NCBI GenBank assembly: GCA_025453475.1
Contig: JALOQH010000041.1
Location: forward strand, 1 to 5,505
Length of the DNA stretch: 5,505 nucleotides
Reading direction: 5' to 3'
DNA from: an archaeon
GTDB lineage: Archaea > Nanobdellota > Nanobdellia > Pacearchaeales > GW2011-AR1
This document shows positions 1 through 5,505 of the stretch, piece by piece. The stretch's first letter is position 1, and each line of letters starts with the position of its first letter. Position numbers and translations under genes: made by a program. The notes under the pieces are model-generated. The model did not search any database. It was not told the origin of the DNA and worked only from the letters and a program-made list of their open reading frames with translations.

Positions 1-2395
1 TTATCTCTGCAGCAGGGGGAGCAACTGTTTTTTCTTTTGGTTCAGTCTTATTTTCCTGGGCAGCAGGCATTTCTTTACTCTCGGATGCTGCTTTTGCTTC
101 TTCAGACTCGGAAGCTCTGGCTTTCGCTTCTTTCAGCGCTTTTTTCTTTTCCCATTCCTCTCTTAGAGCTTTATTCGCCTCGCAGTTTATGTTGAAGCAG
201 AATTCCCATGGGCGCTTGCCTTTGCGAAGAGCCATCATCATCGGGAAATTGCATGACGGGCAGATTTTTTCTGATTTCTTTACGAGAGCGTTTGGAGGAA
301 GAGAATAAGTTGTTTTGCAGTCAGGATAAGCTGAGCAGGCGACAAAATATCTGAATGAACCTCGGTTGAAAAGAATCCTGAGATTTCCTTTTTTGCAGAC
401 AGGGCACTGTATTATTGTGTTTGCTTCATTCTGCTCTTTTCTGTACTGTTCGAGCCCTTTCCCGAGTTCTTTTCCTATATCGTCTTCCTTCGCCTTGAAC
501 TCTTTTGAGATGTCCACTATTATCTTTTTGGCTTTTTCAACAACTTTTTGCTCTTCGCCTTTCAAATCTCCGCGGGATTCCTGAATTTTTTCCATTTCTT
601 CTTCCAACTGACGGGTAAGATTCTCGTCAAGGATTACGGATGAATATTTTTCGAGGGCTTCAATCAGTTTCAAGCCAAGAGGGGTGGCTGCAATGCTTTT
701 TCCGTCCAGATAACCTCGTTCAAACAAAGTATCTACTATTGTTGACCTTGTCGCTTTGGTGCCGAGGTTTTTCTTTTCCAGAGTTGAAACGAGAGAGGCG
801 GGAGTGTATCTTTTGGGAGGCTGTGTCTCCTTCTGTTCGAATTCAATCTTGTCAATCTTGACTTTGCCGTTTAAATCAGGCAAATCAGACTCTTCCATCT
901 TGGCGGGATATATTTTTGTCCATCCCTTTTCCTTGACTTTCAGGCCATTTGCTGTGAATTTTATGTCCTTGTCCTTGGGCGATGTTAAAACTATGCGCTT
1001 GTTTTCTGTTTTTGCATCAGGAGAGAATGCAGAAATAAAACGCTTTACAATAAGCTTGTAGACTTTTTCCTCGCGCTCGCCGAGCTTTTTTACCTCGCCT
1101 GTTGGATAGATTGAGGGGTGAGCAGGGTCGGATTTCTTGCCTTCAACAGGGGTTTTTCTGTTTGCTTCCTTCACTTCCTTCGGGAACTGGGATGCGAGGG
1201 CTTTCAGAATCTTTTTTGGTTCAATTGCATCCGGAATCTTCTGCGAGGATGTACGGGGATATGAGATTAGTCCGTCAATGTACAATTGCTGGGCTATTTT
1301 CAAAGTTTCGGATGGGGAGATTTTGAAATACCTGTATGTTTCTGTCTGCAGCGTCGTCAAGTCAAATGGCACAGGCGGGGTGATTATTTCCTCTCTGGTT
1401 GTTGTTTCTGCATTTGCTTCCTTTATGCTTTCAAATTTCTTCAGTTCTTTTTTGTCAAAAATATCTTTTGGATGCTGGAATCTAATCCCATTTGAGTCTG
1501 CAAAGACCTGCCAGTAGGGCTCTGGCTTGAACGCAGAGATTTCTCTTTCTCTTTCGACAATTATTTTGAGGGCAGGACCCTGGACACGCCCTATAGAGAG
1601 TATTCTGAAAAGTCCTGTTTTCTTTATCGCTGCCATTAATGCGCGGGAAAGATTGATGCCGTAAAGCCAGTCAATGATATGGCGGGCTTCTCCCGCGTAT
1701 GCATTGCCCCAGGCAAGCTCTGGCAGCGGCGAGTCGTAAGATTTTTCCAGTTCATCCTTCGTGAGCGTGGAAAATTTCATTCTTTTTGCGCTGTTCTGCT
1801 TGCAGATAAAACGCAGGACATTCCATCCAATAACCTCGCCCTCTATGTCAAAGTCTGTCGCAATGATTATTTCCTTGGCGCGCTTGCAGAGTTTGCGGAG
1901 CAAATCAAGATATTTTTTAGTGAAAGCTGCTGATTTCTTCTCGTAGGAAGGCTCCCATTCTGTTTCAAATATTGGCCACCCTTTCTGTCCCTTCGAATAT
2001 GTAAGGTTAAAAAGATGCCCGACAGCTGAAGCAACAACTATCTTTTTTCCATTTCTTTCAACTTCATAGAATGGAACTCCGTCCTCGGAATATTTTCTCT
2101 CATCGCCGAGGGCTGATGCAATCTTGAGAGCTGCCTGTGGTTTCTCAGTGATGATAAGTATTGAGTCTTTTTTTGTGATTTCAACCGGTTCTGCGGTCTC
2201 TTCATTTTTCTTTGCCCTTGCTTTTCCAAATGCTTTTGATTTTGAAACTCTTTTTTTGCCTTCGAGAAGAAGAGCGGACGAGGGCTTGCCGGGAACTTCA
2301 ACTGTGGTAAGCTCCTCCACAGAGGGTTTTCGCCTTACCTCTTTTTCAGTTGTGATTTTGGCATCGGTTGTTGGTATGAACTCGCTAACTGCCAT
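1..2395 (-). CDS. topA: Archaeal DNA topoisomerase I (type IA), C-terminus cut by window edge
   Basis: This is a type IA topoisomerase that relaxes negatively supercoiled DNA by passing one strand through a transient 5'-phosphotyrosyl break. I translated 798 codons without interruption; the frame leaves the window before a stop. Residues 79-86 (ILIITEKP, E84) open the TOPRIM domain, and DFDIEGE (D181, D183, E185) gives its Mg-binding acids. SIGRVQGPAL lies at 267-276, PFDLTTLQ at 343-350, the catalytic tyrosine is Y379 in YPRTSS, HPSIYPTG is at 426-433 and LGTKATR at 544-550. Two C-terminal zinc ribbons follow: C664/C667/C687/C693 and C712/C715/C733/C738. Two parts look unusual: a Lys-rich, low-complexity extension of 78 residues before TOPRIM, and a charged Ala/Lys/Glu/Pro tail from about residue 739 to the edge. 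The ATG at 2395 is chosen because a TATA box lies 21 bases upstream and no Shine-Dalgarno sequence is present. Archaeal topoisomerase III is the main alternative, but the motif set and zinc fingers favour topoisomerase I. Confidence 0.95.
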   Translation of the reverse strand, partial: MAVSEFIPTTDAKITTEKEVRRKPSVEELTTVEVPGKPSSALLLEGKKRVSKSKAFGKARAKKNEETAEPVEITKKDSILIITEKPQAALKIASALGDERKYSEDGVPFYEVERNGKKIVVASAVGHLFNLTYSKGQKGWPIFETEWEPSYEKKSAAFTKKYLDLLRKLCKRAKEIIIATDFDIEGEVIGWNVLRFICKQNSAKRMKFSTLTKDELEKSYDSPLPELAWGNAYAGEARHIIDWLYGINLSRALMAAIKKTGLFRILSIGRVQGPALKIIVEREREISAFKPEPYWQVFADSNGIRFQHPKDIFDKKELKKFESIKEANAETTTREEIITPPVPFDLTTLQTETYRYFKISPSETLKIAQQLYIDGLISYPRTSSQKIPDAIEPKKILKALASQFPKEVKEANRKTPVEGKKSDPAHPSIYPTGEVKKLGEREEKVYKLIVKRFISAFSPDAKTENKRIVLTSPKDKDIKFTANGLKVKEKGWTKIYPAKMEESDLPDLNGKVKIDKIEFEQKETQPPKRYTPASLVSTLEKKNLGTKATRSTIVDTLFERGYLDGKSIAATPLGLKLIEALEKYSSVILDENLTRQLEEEMEKIQESRGDLKGEEQKVVEKAKKIIVDISKEFKAKEDDIGKELGKGLEQYRKEQNEANTIIQCPVCKKGNLRILFNRGSFRYFVACSAYPDCKTTYSLPPNALVKKSEKICPSCNFPMMMALRKGKRPWEFCFNINCEANKALREEWEKKKALKEAKARASESEEAKAASESKEMPAAQENKTEPKEKTVAPPAAEI

Positions 2396-2416
2396 GCTTT
2401 TTCTTGTTATCGGGGG

Positions 2417-2424
2417 TTTAAATA
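2417..2424 (-). promoter_or_regulatory. TATA box of topA (leaderless promoter)
   Basis: On the minus strand the sequence reads TATTTAAA, followed by exactly 21 bases and then the topA ATG. It lies in the 38-bp gap after the stop of the upstream gene. There is no Shine-Dalgarno motif in the 21 bases, so the transcript probably begins at or next to the ATG. The same spacing occurs at four other promoters in the window, which makes a chance match unlikely. Confidence 0.7.
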
Positions 2425-2433
2425 CATAGGGGG

Positions 2434-3009
2434 TTATTGTGCTGGCAAGGCGCCGAGTGCAGAACCGTATGCTCGAGATTCTTGGGCAGCATATTCAGGG
2501 CGATGGAAGAACCAGCCTGTTGGCAGGAGCGAAGACAAATCTGTTCTTTGCCAGAATAAACCGAGCCGCCTTATGTGGTCTCTCCTGATTGTGTCCCCTG
2601 CTTCGCATTCATGCGCTTCGTGCGTTATTTTGATGGAGCAAGGGGGAATTGTCAGCCCATTTTTCAGTTCGAGAGAATGCTTTAATCTAAGCCGCAGTGA
2701 TTCATAGTATCCGCAATAGTCGCTGCTTGCATCAACATAGCCTTCTTCCAGGAAAGCATAACCGAGATTTACTTCTTTGGGTATTCCAGCAATAGCCATT
2801 AAACCTCTGCCGTGAGCGGTCCAGATAAGATTGCATTTGGTAGTGCTGGATATTTCCCAATCGTCTATTTTGTGAAGAAACGGGCTTCTCCTGGGTGTTT
2901 TTTCTATGAAGTCTGTGGCTTCTATGGAATCATCCGGGTTTGCAAGTGAGTTTCCAAGTGTCGAAACTAAGCTTCCAATATCAAACATTGTTAATCCTGA
3001 ACCTTTCAC
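2434..3009 (-). CDS. Hypothetical soluble protein, unrecognised family
   Basis: I do not recognise this 191-residue protein. It has no signal peptide or membrane segment. It is notable for four tryptophans (W51, W63, W153, W166), four cysteines (C59, C99, C124, C135) and several histidines, including a HEAHEC cluster at 130-135 followed by an acidic/basic stretch (RRDHIRR at 142-148). These residues could bind a metal, but that is inference only. It lies 38 bp upstream of topA in the same direction, yet both genes have their own TATA box, so it need not share a function with topA. The start is uncertain. GTG at 3009 sits exactly 21 bases after a TATA box, matching the leaderless genes here. 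ATG at 2988, in frame and 7 codons later, has an AGGA Shine-Dalgarno-like motif 6 bases upstream and would give 184 residues. The unbroken frame and own promoter make it a credible real gene. Confidence 0.75.
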   Translation of the reverse strand: MKGSGLTMFDIGSLVSTLGNSLANPDDSIEATDFIEKTPRRSPFLHKIDDWEISSTTKCNLIWTAHGRGLMAIAGIPKEVNLGYAFLEEGYVDASSDYCGYYESLRLRLKHSLELKNGLTIPPCSIKITHEAHECEAGDTIRRDHIRRLGLFWQRTDLSSLLPTGWFFHRPEYAAQESRAYGSALGALPAQ

Positions 3010-3030
3010 GAAATCGATGGTTAAATTGCG

Positions 3031-3038
3031 TTTAAAAA
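3031..3038 (-). promoter_or_regulatory. TATA box of the unknown gene 2434-3009
   Basis: On the minus strand the sequence reads TTTTTAAA, 21 bases before the GTG at 3009 and 42 bases before the in-frame ATG at 2988. It lies in the 47-bp gap after the radical SAM stop. It would set the transcript start at about the GTG. The T run could also help end the upstream transcript, but no hairpin accompanies it. Confidence 0.65.
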
Positions 3039-3056
3039 TACTTGTGTGGTTTGGTA

Positions 3057-4172
3057 TCAGTTAATGGGAGAAGATTCAACCTCGGTTTTATCAAATGTGG
3101 GGTATTCTGTCACTTTTGTTATTTTGTATCTTTTGTTTTTGATTAAATGTTCTGCAAGTTTTTCTGAGAGGATTATTCTTTTTTTTGGAATATCGATGTA
3201 AAAATCTGTGCGCTTTTCCAATTTTAATTTTCCTTCAGCTTCTTTCAGTTCTTCTTCATTTTTGCAATAGACAGCGAAGTAATTTGCCATGCCTTCTTTA
3301 TCCTGAAATCCGAATGGGAGAATATTGTGCTTTCTCAGGCGATTGCCGAATTGATAATTGCTCTTTAGATAATCGGTGCACAAGTGAACTTTAAGCGCGG
3401 GATTTATTTTTCTCAGGGATTTCATTATTTCCGTTCCGACGGAAACAGAACCTGAAACAGTGTGGGTGTCTTCATTGAACGAATACTTCTCTGTGAAAAT
3501 ATCAAAATTAGTCTCGCTTAATTCAAGCTCATTCATGTTGATGAAACTGATTAAACAAGACACTCTTTTTACAAACTCGATGATTTCCTCTTTCTTTTCA
3601 GGGATTATCGGAATTTCTATGCCGAGATTTTCCTTTTTGAAAATCTCACTTGCGATCTCTATCTTTTTTATGTCTTCTTTCATAATGGTCTCGGATGCTT
3701 CTTTGGAAAACGCTTGCAAAAACGATGGATGAACTCTTACCTCATCGACATATGGATTTATCCTTTCGAGGTTTTCTCTGTTCATGAGCGTTGTCGGAAG
3801 ATAGATGTGAATGTGAAAGTCCTTAAAAGCGGATTTCAACGCACGGGCGTATTCTATTGTTCTGTCGAGGCATAACAGAGGGTCTCCGCCGGTAATTCCT
3901 GCGCCCTTCGCGTTAGACTCTTTTGCTTCTTCAATTGCATTCTCCGGACTAGAGCACTGGCGCTCATTTGCCCAGATTTCATCAACTTCCTTTCTTTTCT
4001 TGCTCAGGGAGCAGTAATAGCAATTGCGGGAGCATTTGCCGGAAATAAATAAAACAAGTTTTTCACCGCGGACACAGCGCTTGCATCCTTCCGGAATATC
4101 ATTCATGCAATAGGAGCCGAATTGTGTCTTACTCATCTTAGATTTCAATAATTGTGCCTTCTCGGCCGACAT
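3057..4172 (-). CDS. Radical SAM protein, COG2108-like (related to pyruvate formate-lyase activating enzyme)
   Basis: This 371-residue cytoplasmic enzyme should use a [4Fe-4S] cluster to cleave S-adenosylmethionine and make a 5'-deoxyadenosyl radical. The cluster ligands are C47, C51 and C54 in a CX3CX2C motif. GITGGDPLL at 92-100 matches the SAM-binding GGE region, with Asp (D97) in place of Glu. FHIHIY at 119-124, MNELELSETN at 213-222 and VHLCTDYLKSNYQFGNRL at 262-279 resemble my recollection of the archaeal COG2108 family, whose substrate is unknown to me. Three cysteines before the core (C22, C30, C33) may hold zinc or another cluster. The gene overlaps the 3' end of the phosphoesterase gene by 35 bp and has no TATA box of its own, so it is probably cotranscribed with it. 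ATG at 4172 is chosen for an AGGT motif 5 bases upstream. The alternative, ATG at 4136 (codon 13), lies 1 base past the upstream TAA and could restart translation there. Confidence 0.9.
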   Translation of the reverse strand: MSAEKAQLLKSKMSKTQFGSYCMNDIPEGCKRCVRGEKLVLFISGKCSRNCYYCSLSKKRKEVDEIWANERQCSSPENAIEEAKESNAKGAGITGGDPLLCLDRTIEYARALKSAFKDFHIHIYLPTTLMNRENLERINPYVDEVRVHPSFLQAFSKEASETIMKEDIKKIEIASEIFKKENLGIEIPIIPEKKEEIIEFVKRVSCLISFINMNELELSETNFDIFTEKYSFNEDTHTVSGSVSVGTEIMKSLRKINPALKVHLCTDYLKSNYQFGNRLRKHNILPFGFQDKEGMANYFAVYCKNEEELKEAEGKLKLEKRTDFYIDIPKKRIILSEKLAEHLIKNKRYKITKVTEYPTFDKTEVESSPIN

Positions 4173-4752
4173 TTATGACCTTGGTTTTTCCGATTATTTC
4201 TTCAATTCCCGCTGCTTCATGGATGTGACCATGGATAAGAATATCTGGCTTGAATTCCCTGATTGCTTTTGTTATTGCCTTTGAGCCCTCAAAACCCGAG
4301 AATTCAGAGAGGCTTGGAGAGGGGTGCATGTGAGTTATCATAACTTTTTTTTCAATGCCTTTTATGTGGGAATGTGCTTTCTTCAGAGTTTCTAAAATCT
4401 CTTTTTCCGAGATTATTCCCGGGCCAATATCTCCTCCGCCTGCACCGAAGAATCCGACATTGTCGTATTGCGCCGAGTATCCATGAAGATTCTTTATATT
4501 GTAAACAGAAGCAAGGAAATCCGCGGTCTCTGGGGTGTCATGGTTCCCCGGAATTATGAGGACTTTCTGCTTTCTTTCTTTGAATGGTTTTATTATATTG
4601 GTTGTTTCCATGAAACCGAGAATATCCCCGCACAATACAACCAAATCGACTTTTTCCTTTTCAGCTCTCTTTGCAAGCTTGAGCGCAAGCTTTGATTCAC
4701 CATGCAGGTCTGAAGCAGCAAGAATTCTTAGCTTCTTCTGGGGATTTTCCAT
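4138..4752 (-). CDS. Calcineurin-like metallophosphoesterase (Icc-related, COG2129-like)
   Basis: This is a predicted soluble phosphoesterase with a two-metal active site. Numbered from this start (204 residues), the motifs come in the family order: DLHG (D15, H17), GD (D43), GNHD (N70, H71), TH (H141) and HGHIHEA (H174, H176, H178). A glycine-rich GAGGGD stretch at 103-108 and the C-terminal NVGREG suit the archaeal Icc-related group (COG2129). The substrate cannot be read from the sequence; a cyclic nucleotide, nucleotide or phospholipid ester are all open. The ORF extends to an upstream ATG at 4791, which would add 13 residues (217 total), but those codons lie over a TATA-like element. ATG at 4752 lies exactly 21 bases after that element, has an AGGT motif 5 bases upstream, and starts close to the conserved core, so I prefer it. 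The 3' end overlaps the radical SAM gene by 35 bp, which suggests a shared transcript and perhaps a shared pathway. Confidence 0.92.
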   Translation of the reverse strand: MENPQKKLRILAASDLHGESKLALKLAKRAEKEKVDLVVLCGDILGFMETTNIIKPFKERKQKVLIIPGNHDTPETADFLASVYNIKNLHGYSAQYDNVGFFGAGGGDIGPGIISEKEILETLKKAHSHIKGIEKKVMITHMHPSPSLSEFSGFEGSKAITKAIREFKPDILIHGHIHEAAGIEEIIGKTKVINVGREGTIIEI

Positions 4753-4773
4753 ACCAAACCTAACTTTGGGATT

Positions 4774-4781
4774 ATTATAAG
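4774..4781 (-). promoter_or_regulatory. TATA-like box of the phosphoesterase/radical SAM operon
   Basis: On the minus strand the sequence reads CTTATAAT (continuing AATCCC), preceded by an A-rich stretch that could serve as the TFB-binding BRE. It ends 21 bases before the ATG at 4752, the spacing seen at the other promoters. It is the weakest match to the archaeal consensus among the five. It lies just downstream of the stop of the membrane-protein gene, which leaves the phosphoesterase independently expressed. Confidence 0.5.
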
Positions 4782-4795
4782 TTTTTGCCATGGAC

Positions 4796-5188
4796 TTATT
4801 CAGAAGCGGCCCATGCAGTTATTGAGTTTGCAGGTCTTGGGTCTTCCCATCCGGCTGGAAGATACGCTTCGCCAAGTTCTGATTCTTCAATGCTGTAGAC
4901 TTTGCCATTGCATCCAAAGCTTCCGTTTATGACTTCTATCGGATTATGATTGCAGCTTGCGAATACCCTGTCTTCGCAGAACGTGTATCCGTCTTTCTGC
5001 TCGCAAACAGCGAAAGTGCCTGTTTTGATGTTTTCAGAATGTTCTGAATTAGAATCTCCCTGCACAGAAAATCCAACAATGCTCGGCAGAGTTATGATAA
5101 AAATTGCCACGGTTCCTGCTATCACCAACGCAGCTATCACTGCCATGTAAATGGCTATTTTGAACAGTGCTTTTCTATGCGATGTCAT
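4796..5188 (-). CDS. Small membrane-anchored protein with four extracytoplasmic cysteines
   Basis: I do not recognise the family of this 130-residue protein. A basic N-terminus (H4, R5, K6, K10) is followed by one hydrophobic helix at about 11-35, so the N-terminus should be inside and the rest outside the cell. Directly after the helix comes IVGFSVQG (37-44), similar in place and sequence to LTGFAF in the divergent neighbour. The exposed part holds exactly four cysteines (C62, C71, C79, C93), which could form two disulfides, and a Trp/Pro-rich end (WEDPRP at 114-119). No peptidase, pilin or lipoprotein motif is visible; the helix could be an uncleaved anchor or a cleaved signal peptide. The ATG at 5188 lies exactly 21 bases after a consensus TTTATATA box and has no Shine-Dalgarno motif, which supports this start and leaderless expression. 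It is divergent from the gene at 5260. Confidence 0.85.
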   Translation of the reverse strand: MTSHRKALFKIAIYMAVIAALVIAGTVAIFIITLPSIVGFSVQGDSNSEHSENIKTGTFAVCEQKDGYTFCEDRVFASCNHNPIEVINGSFGCNGKVYSIEESELGEAYLPAGWEDPRPANSITAWAASE

Positions 5189-5209
5189 ACCGTTGTTACT
5201 CTATAGTAG

Positions 5210-5217
5210 TATATAAA
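5210..5217 (-). promoter_or_regulatory. Consensus TATA box of the four-cysteine membrane protein gene
   Basis: On the minus strand the sequence reads TTTATATA, a near-perfect archaeal TATA box, followed by 21 bases and the ATG at 5188. The purine-rich AAAAGG just upstream is a plausible BRE. Only 13 bp separate it from the TATA box of the divergent gene. Confidence 0.75.
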
Positions 5218-5232
5218 CCTTTTGGAAGGTTT
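5215..5232. repeat. Perfect 7-bp inverted repeat between divergent promoters
   Basis: The arms AAACCTT (5215-5221) and AAGGTTT (5226-5232) flank a TTGG centre. The arms overlap the upstream ends of both TATA boxes and both presumed BRE regions. The symmetry may simply reflect two mirror-image AAGGTTTA promoter half-sites, or it may be a regulator-binding operator. It could also form a short hairpin if transcribed, but there is no following T tract on either strand that would make it a clear terminator. Confidence 0.6.
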
Positions 5233-5238
5233 TAATAG
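5231..5238 (+). promoter_or_regulatory. TATA-like box of the right-edge membrane protein gene
   Basis: The plus strand reads TTTAATAG, preceded by GGAAGG as a possible BRE and followed by exactly 21 bases before the ATG at 5260. The match to consensus is moderate; the fixed spacing is the main support. Confidence 0.55.
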
Positions 5239-5259
5239 TAAGGATTCATTTTCTTGGAT

Positions 5260-5505
5260 ATGGCTGATAAAAGGGAGGGATGGTTCTTTTGGGCGTCCAT
5301 GGCAGTTATTGTAATATTTGTAATCCTGCTGTTCTTTTATTTTGCGATGTTTAAATTCTCTTTGACAGGCTTTGCATTTGAAGAGTCTTTTGCTAATCCC
5401 GCAGATAGTATGACTGCTGAGCAGGTCGCCGAATCATTTAACGAGACTTTTGTGGAATATCTGCTGTATTCAATAAAAGCGAATGAACTGCATAACCCTC
5501 CGCTG
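5260..5505 (+). CDS. Membrane-anchored protein, N-terminal part (runs off right edge)
   Basis: The ATG at 5260 opens a frame of 82 codons with no stop before the window ends, so only the N-terminus is visible. MADKREG is followed by a strongly hydrophobic, aromatic-rich helix at about 8-31 and then FKFSLTGFAFEE (31-42). The LTGFAF motif mirrors the VGFSVQ motif after the helix of the divergent neighbour. From about residue 50 the chain turns soluble and helical-looking (TAEQVAESFNETFVEYLL), with no cysteine in the visible part. If the helix is a signal-anchor, this part would be outside the cell. No family can be assigned from this fragment. The start is supported by a TATA-like element 21 bases upstream; an internal ATG at codon 14 lies inside the helix and is unlikely. 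Confidence 0.8.
   Translation, partial: MADKREGWFFWASMAVIVIFVILLFFYFAMFKFSLTGFAFEESFANPADSMTAEQVAESFNETFVEYLLYSIKANELHNPPL

Noticed and set aside
1..3. TTA at the left edge, which would read TAA on the minus strand as a stop for topA
   Set aside because: It is out of frame with topA. The topA frame uses codons at 4-2 and upstream (ending AAEI), so the gene continues past the edge.
2038..2301. 87-codon minus-strand frame
   Set aside because: It lies wholly within topA in another frame on the same strand, over the low-complexity extension and the start of TOPRIM; the topA frame carries the conserved motifs.
366..2429. Several plus-strand frames of 60-126 codons
   Set aside because: They are antisense shadows of topA, rich in Phe/Ser/Leu from Lys/Glu codons read backwards, with no domain motifs.
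3031..3042. T run on the minus strand after the radical SAM stop as a terminator
   Set aside because: It coincides with the TATA box of the next gene, is only five T long and has no hairpin, so the promoter reading is preferred.
3185..4780. Plus-strand frames opposite the radical SAM and phosphoesterase genes
   Set aside because: They are antisense to genes with clear catalytic motifs and show no recognisable protein features or promoter.
4950..5150. 66-codon plus-strand frame opposite the four-cysteine protein
   Set aside because: It is antisense to a gene with a consensus promoter, signal-anchor and even cysteine pattern; it has no promoter of its own.
1..5505. tRNA, rRNA, CRISPR array, insertion sequence or integrated element
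   Set aside because: No regularly spaced repeats, terminal inverted repeats, transposase or integrase motifs were seen. Nearly all bases are accounted for by protein genes with gaps of at most 71 bp.

Overview
The window reads as archaeal chromosome, most likely from a DPANN-type lineage (lineage call is tentative). Three things point to archaea. There is an archaeal-type DNA topoisomerase I with a DFDIEGE TOPRIM motif and a YPRTSS active site. There is a radical SAM protein of the archaea-typical COG2108 kind. Five TATA-box promoters sit at one fixed distance from start codons, a pattern of leaderless transcription. The two membrane proteins on the right carry a GF[SA]-type motif just after their N-terminal membrane helix, which resembles short extracellular proteins of small-genome archaea. 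Apart from its right edge, the window is densely packed, with genes on the minus strand.

Layout from left to right. Positions 1-2395 (minus) hold topA, intact from its start but running off the left edge before its stop. Positions 2434-3009 (minus) hold an unrecognised soluble protein of about 190 residues, rich in Trp, His and Cys. Positions 3057-4172 (minus) hold a COG2108-like radical SAM enzyme. Positions 4138-4752 (minus, possibly from 4791) hold a calcineurin-like metallophosphoesterase whose 3' end overlaps the radical SAM start. Positions 4796-5188 (minus) hold a small membrane-anchored protein with four extracytoplasmic cysteines. Positions 5260-5505 (plus) hold the start of another membrane-anchored protein, cut by the right edge. 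No gene-free stretch exceeds 300 bases, and no RNA gene, mobile element or CRISPR array was seen.

Expression logic. topA, the unknown gene, the phosphoesterase and both membrane-protein genes each have an 8-bp TATA-like element followed by exactly 21 bases and then a start codon. This places transcription starts at or very near the start codon and helps choose starts. The radical SAM gene has no such promoter. It overlaps the phosphoesterase gene and probably shares its mRNA, so these two form the only clear operon. The two divergent membrane-protein genes share a 71-bp promoter region whose TATA boxes are only 13 bp apart and are joined by a perfect 7-bp inverted repeat, so the two promoters may compete.

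I found no complete new system. The most interesting items are the uniform promoter geometry, the divergent promoter pair, the orphan protein next to topA, the radical SAM/phosphoesterase pair of unknown substrate, and the shared post-helix motif of the two membrane proteins.
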